A DNA stretch of 64,000 bases, from NCBI RefSeq assembly GCF_000271405.2, contig NC_018081.1, forward strand, positions 1,420,301 through 1,484,300, in the 5' to 3' direction. Below the pieces are notes generated by a model. The model saw only the letters and a program-made list of their open reading frames with translations, was not told where the DNA came from and did not search any database. How positions within the stretch are numbered: the first letter of the stretch is position 1; the number at the start of each line of letters is the position of its first letter. This DNA comes from Enterococcus hirae ATCC 9790 (GTDB lineage Bacteria > Bacillota > Bacilli > Lactobacillales > Enterococcaceae). Positions 60,966 to 64,000 of the stretch are shown piece after piece. Made by a program: the position numbers and the translations under genes.

Positions 60966-61015
60966 AAAAGAAGAAAACACACAGTTCAATCTGAATTCTG
61001 GTGTTTTCTTCTTTT
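60966..61015. terminator. Terminator downstream of the small minus-strand frame
   Basis: AAAAGAAGAAAACAC and GTGTTTTCTTCTTTT around a 20-base loop. Because both arms are A/T-rich at their ends it can serve either strand; it ends five bases from the 61021 stop codon. Confidence 0.75.
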
Positions 61016-61020
61016 ATCAT

Positions 61021-61122
61021 TTAGTAACGATCGTACAAAAGTGATGGGACAAACGATGCAACCCATATCGCTGGAATAAAAATAACTGAAACATTAATTA
61101 AAATGGCGGTGTAACAGACCAC
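61021..61122 (-). CDS. Small hydrophobic peptide (33 aa), possible toxin-like or regulatory peptide
   Basis: A GTG start at 61122 follows AAAGGGGGG at nine bases and opens 33 codons, beginning (GTG read as M) MVCYTAILINVSVIFIPAIW, with one membrane helix and a YDRY end. A TATAAT box lies about 50 bases upstream, and the terminator at 60966-61015 follows the stop directly. Promoter, RBS, ORF and terminator together argue for a real gene. Such peptides can be type I toxins; no antisense RNA was identified. Confidence 0.4.
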   Translation of the reverse strand: MVCYTAILINVSVIFIPAIWVASFVPSLLYDRY

Positions 61123-61320
61123 ATATTCTAGCCCCCCTTTCTAGTTGATTCAATGATTATTTATATGATAATTATAACGCTTTGAATGACATAAAATTAA
61201 AATGTATCTTAATACAACAATGTCAAGTGTTAAACAAACTGTTAAAACGGGAAAAATAGTTTTCAACATTTAGAGTATCTATACTATAATAGTTACTATC
61301 AACTATTTGGAGGAATATCA

Positions 61321-62340
61321 ATGAAACAAAAAATTGCAGTTTTAGGCCCAGGCTCTTGGGGGACTGCTTTAGCGCAAACCTTAGCAGAAAACGGACATGA
61401 TGTTCGTATTTGGGGAAATGTTCCTGAACAAATCGATGAAATGAATCAGTATCATACAAATAAACAATTTTTACCTAACCTAAAAATTTCCGAAACGATT
61501 ATCGGTTATAAAGAATTAGCAGAAGCAGTGAAGGATGTCGATGCGGTTTTATTCGTTGTACCAACGAAAGCCATTCGTTCAGTTGCTCAAGAATTGATTG
61601 AGAAAATGAATACTAAACCAATCATCATTCATGCAAGTAAAGGGTTAGAGCAAGGAACACATAAACGCATTTCTGAAGTTATTGCTGAAGAGATTCCAGA
61701 GGAAAAAAGAAAGGCAATCGTCGTGCTTTCTGGACCAAGCCACGCGGAAGAAGTTGCTGTTCATGATATTACGACCATTACTGCTGCAAGCATTGATCAG
61801 CAAGCGGCAATCTATGTGCAAGATCTGTTCATGAATGATTATTTTAGAATTTATACGAATAATGATGTCATCGGAGTTGAAACGGGTGCGGCTTTAAAAA
61901 ATATCATTGCTATCGGTGCTGGTGCCATCCATGGATTAGGTTTTGGTGATGATGCAAAAGCGGCGATCATGACTCGAGGATTAGCGGAGATTAGCCGTCT
62001 AGGAGTGGCAATGGGTGCCAATCCATTGACATTTATTGGCTTGAGTGGTGTAGGTGACTTAATCGTGACTTGTACAAGTGTCCATTCTCGTAACTGGCGA
62101 GCAGGAAATTTGCTTGGTCAAGGACATAAATTAGAAGAAGTACTTGAGAATATGGGAATGGTGGTTGAAGGAGTCTCTACTACTAAAGCTGCGGTTGAAT
62201 TAGCGGAACAACTAGGGGTAGAGATGCCGATCACACAGACAATCTACAATGTATTATATAATGGAGAAGACATCAAACAAGCAGCCAAAGAAATCATGTT
62301 GCGAGATGGTAAAATAGAGAATGAATTTTCATTAAGCTAA
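61321..62340 (+). CDS. gpsA: Glycerol-3-phosphate dehydrogenase [NAD(P)+]
   Basis: 339 residues; reduces dihydroxyacetone phosphate to sn-glycerol-3-phosphate for lipid synthesis. Rossmann motif [42 protein letters not shown], and the catalytic Lys in [35 protein letters not shown] is the RBS. Confidence 0.96.
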   Translation: MKQKIAVLGPGSWGTALAQTLAENGHDVRIWGNVPEQIDEMNQYHTNKQFLPNLKISETIIGYKELAEAVKDVDAVLFVVPTKAIRSVAQELIEKMNTKPIIIHASKGLEQGTHKRISEVIAEEIPEEKRKAIVVLSGPSHAEEVAVHDITTITAASIDQQAAIYVQDLFMNDYFRIYTNNDVIGVETGAALKNIIAIGAGAIHGLGFGDDAKAAIMTRGLAEISRLGVAMGANPLTFIGLSGVGDLIVTCTSVHSRNWRAGNLLGQGHKLEEVLENMGMVVEGVSTTKAAVELAEQLGVEMPITQTIYNVLYNGEDIKQAAKEIMLRDGKIENEFSLS

Positions 62341-62371
62341 GGGCTTATATTGAAATGAGAGGACGGGGTGT

Positions 62372-63241
62372 ATGAAAGTTAAGAAAGCAATCATACCTGC
62401 AGGTGGTTTAGGCACGCGTTTTTTACCTGCGACAAAAGCAATGGCTAAAGAAATGCTTCCTATTGTTGACAAACCAACGATCCAATTCATTGTTGAAGAA
62501 GCATTAAAATCTGGGATTGAAGATATTTTAATTGTTACTGGGAAAGAAAAACGTCCGATCGAAGATCATTTTGATGCTAACCTTGAATTGGAATTAAATC
62601 TGCGTGAGAAGGGAAAACTCGATTTATTAAGTACCATCAAGGAAACAGAAGCTGTTAATCTTCATTTTATCCGACAATCTTACCCCAAAGGATTAGGGCA
62701 TGCAGTTCTTCAGGCCAAAGCATTTGTAGGAGATGAACCATTTGTTGTCATGTTAGGGGACGACTTGATGGTGGATCAAGTCCCTTTGACAAAACAGCTA
62801 ATGATGGACTTCGAGGAAACTCATTCATCAACGATTGCAGTGATGGAAGTTTTGCCAGAAGATACAGGAAAATATGGAATCATTGATCCTGGAGAGGAAG
62901 AAAAAACTGGGTTATATCGAGTAAGAAAAATGGTAGAAAAACCTACTCCTCAAGAGGCGCCTAGTAACCTTGCCATTATTGGACGCTATTTATTAACACC
63001 AGACATTTTTCCAATACTCGAAACGCAAACACCAGGTGCGGGCAATGAAATCCAATTAACGGATGCGATTGATACATTAAATCGCCATCAAAAAGTCTAT
63101 GCAAGAAATTTTAAAGGGAGACGATATGATGTTGGTGATAAATATGGTTACATGCGAACCAATATTGATTATGGGTTACAACATCCAGAAATCGGCGCTA
63201 CCCTTAAAGAGTATCTGATACAACTTAGTAAAGAGTTATAA
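62372..63241 (+). CDS. galU: UTP-glucose-1-phosphate uridylyltransferase
   Basis: 289 residues making UDP-glucose for teichoic acids, glycolipids and capsule. Nucleotidyl motif [51 protein letters not shown] and VMLGDDLM. Follows gpsA by 31 bases, probably in one operon. Confidence 0.96.
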   Translation: MKVKKAIIPAGGLGTRFLPATKAMAKEMLPIVDKPTIQFIVEEALKSGIEDILIVTGKEKRPIEDHFDANLELELNLREKGKLDLLSTIKETEAVNLHFIRQSYPKGLGHAVLQAKAFVGDEPFVVMLGDDLMVDQVPLTKQLMMDFEETHSSTIAVMEVLPEDTGKYGIIDPGEEEKTGLYRVRKMVEKPTPQEAPSNLAIIGRYLLTPDIFPILETQTPGAGNEIQLTDAIDTLNRHQKVYARNFKGRRYDVGDKYGYMRTNIDYGLQHPEIGATLKEYLIQLSKEL

Positions 63242-63410
63242 TTTCTAAACTAAGGTACTTTTACTTGGTCTTATCTAGTTCGTTGCTTAAATTTTAGTAA
63301 AATACTTTTTGTTAGCTATTAAAATAAACGTCATTTTGCTTATTATGTAGTAATATAAAAGAGTTATGGCAAAATTGACTTTTAAATACAGAAAAGGTGT
63401 GTAGCTTTGT

Positions 63411-63767
63411 ATGGGAAAATTGATTACAATCGGTCAAACACTTCTTGATGGATTGAAATGGCTGATGGAAGGAAATAACTGGTTGTTTTTGACTCCATTG
63501 GTGCTAATTTGTGGATATGTTTTCATTCAAATGGCTAGAAAAAAAGAGAAATTATTGATTTTTATCTGGTATTTAGCAACAATTTCTATTTTAAGTGTTA
63601 TGCTTGAACTTGCTTTAGGTGCGTGGGAAGCTATGATTTTTGCTTTGATATTTATCATAGGTTATTTCATCATCTTTATCCCTTATTTCTTTAGAGGCGT
63701 TCATATCGGCAAAAAAGGCAGACACACGGCTTCTCATCGCAGAACAAAACGATCAGATAAACGCTAA
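63411..63767 (+). CDS. Hypothetical membrane protein (118 aa)
   Basis: 118 residues with three hydrophobic spans (about 23-40, 46-68, 72-92) and a very basic tail (HIGKKGRHTASHRRTKRSDK). AAAAGGTGTG precedes the ATG at a longish spacing. No family recognised. Confidence 0.6.
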   Translation: MGKLITIGQTLLDGLKWLMEGNNWLFLTPLVLICGYVFIQMARKKEKLLIFIWYLATISILSVMLELALGAWEAMIFALIFIIGYFIIFIPYFFRGVHIGKKGRHTASHRRTKRSDKR

Positions 63768-63842
63768 AAGCAGTGAGTTAAGAAAGTTGATCTATGTAGC
63801 TTGCAACTACGGTTATTGCTCGCTTGAGTTTTTCGTTAGAAC

Positions 63843-63893
63843 AAAGCAATCGCTGGTTAAATCCATTTTATTTGGATGAGCGGTTGCTTTTTT
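63843..63893. terminator. Terminator near the right edge
   Basis: AAAGCAATCGCT and AGCGGTTGCTTT (one G-T) with an inner ATCCA/TGGAT stem and T6. The remaining 107 bases show no gene. Confidence 0.8.
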
Positions 63894-64000
63894 GTCTGGT
63901 TTTAGGGTCTGAGTATACCATTTAAGGAATGGGAGTTAGCAAAAAGCAGTAGGGGAGAGTCATCCTGGTAGGCTAAGCAAAAAAATGATCATGACATGTC

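Overview
The window is a low-GC Firmicute chromosome, almost certainly an Enterococcus of the E. faecium group (E. hirae / E. durans-like). The best taxon marker is a 182-residue aminoglycoside 6'-N-acetyltransferase of the AAC(6')-Ii/Iid/Iih family at 13030-13578. Gene content, strong GGAGG ribosome binding sites, T-box, FMN and THF riboswitches, cre and CodY-like sites all agree. There are no rRNA or tRNA genes, no intact insertion sequence and no CRISPR array.

Layout. 1-3.3 kb: a gene end, a DUF1033 gene, topoisomerase III and a YbaK-type deacylase. 3.3-5.9 kb: a T-box leader with a second, Stem I-less antiterminator/terminator unit, ahead of a polar amino-acid ABC transporter whose binding-protein gene is frameshifted in an A8 tract. 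6.2-11.8 kb: 6-phospho-beta-glucosidase, ftsK, rlmN. 11.8-13.0 kb: a small membrane protein gene and an array of about six 120-bp hairpin modules with covarying stems. 13.0-21.3 kb: the acetyltransferase, then oppA, a divergent DUF3899 gene, oppBCDF and a nuclease-dead TnpB relative (TldR) followed by its probable guide RNA. 21.4-25.1 kb: an NrtR-type Nudix regulator and metG. 25.1-34.5 kb: an accessory block between metG and tatD with an AbiE toxin-antitoxin pair, a truncated P-loop NTPase, a frameshifted HTH-membrane regulator, an FMN-riboswitch ribDEBAH operon and a permease. 34.5-36.8 kb: tatD-rnmV-rsmA. 37-44.4 kb: a bacteriocin-like pair, niaX, an msmK-type ATPase, mgsA, a THF riboswitch with folT, and a Cys-rich halocin C8-like bacteriocin locus with a divergent Rgg-like regulator. 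44.7-48.2 kb: a heterodimeric ABC exporter. 48.6-56.0 kb: a sigma-54 regulator and mannose-family PTS operon matching the fructoselysine/glucoselysine gfr system. 56.2-60.8 kb: a chitin locus with two AA10 LPMOs, a GH18 chitinase and an Rgg-like regulator. 61.3-63.8 kb: gpsA, galU and a membrane protein.

The main system. The gene directly after oppF is translationally coupled to it and encodes a 335-residue TnpB homologue that has lost the first RuvC aspartate (IGVAYD where active enzymes have IGIDLG), the zinc finger and the last RuvC aspartate. The downstream RNA can fold into a scaffold, and the first nine bases after it (TAAAATAAG) recur in the oppA promoter region at 13762-13770, next to a CodY-like box. 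This fits an RNA-guided repressor of peptide uptake (the oppF-associated TldR clade). The 9-base match is short and AT-rich, so the target assignment is an inference.

Other leads: the covarying hairpin array; a bipartite promoter motif shared by the three chitinolytic genes, placed as an activator site; the Cys-rich bacteriocin candidate; a sigma-54 promoter embedded in a perfect inverted repeat; and two genes that would each be repaired by one extra A in a poly-A tract, which suggests slippage, mutation or homopolymer error.
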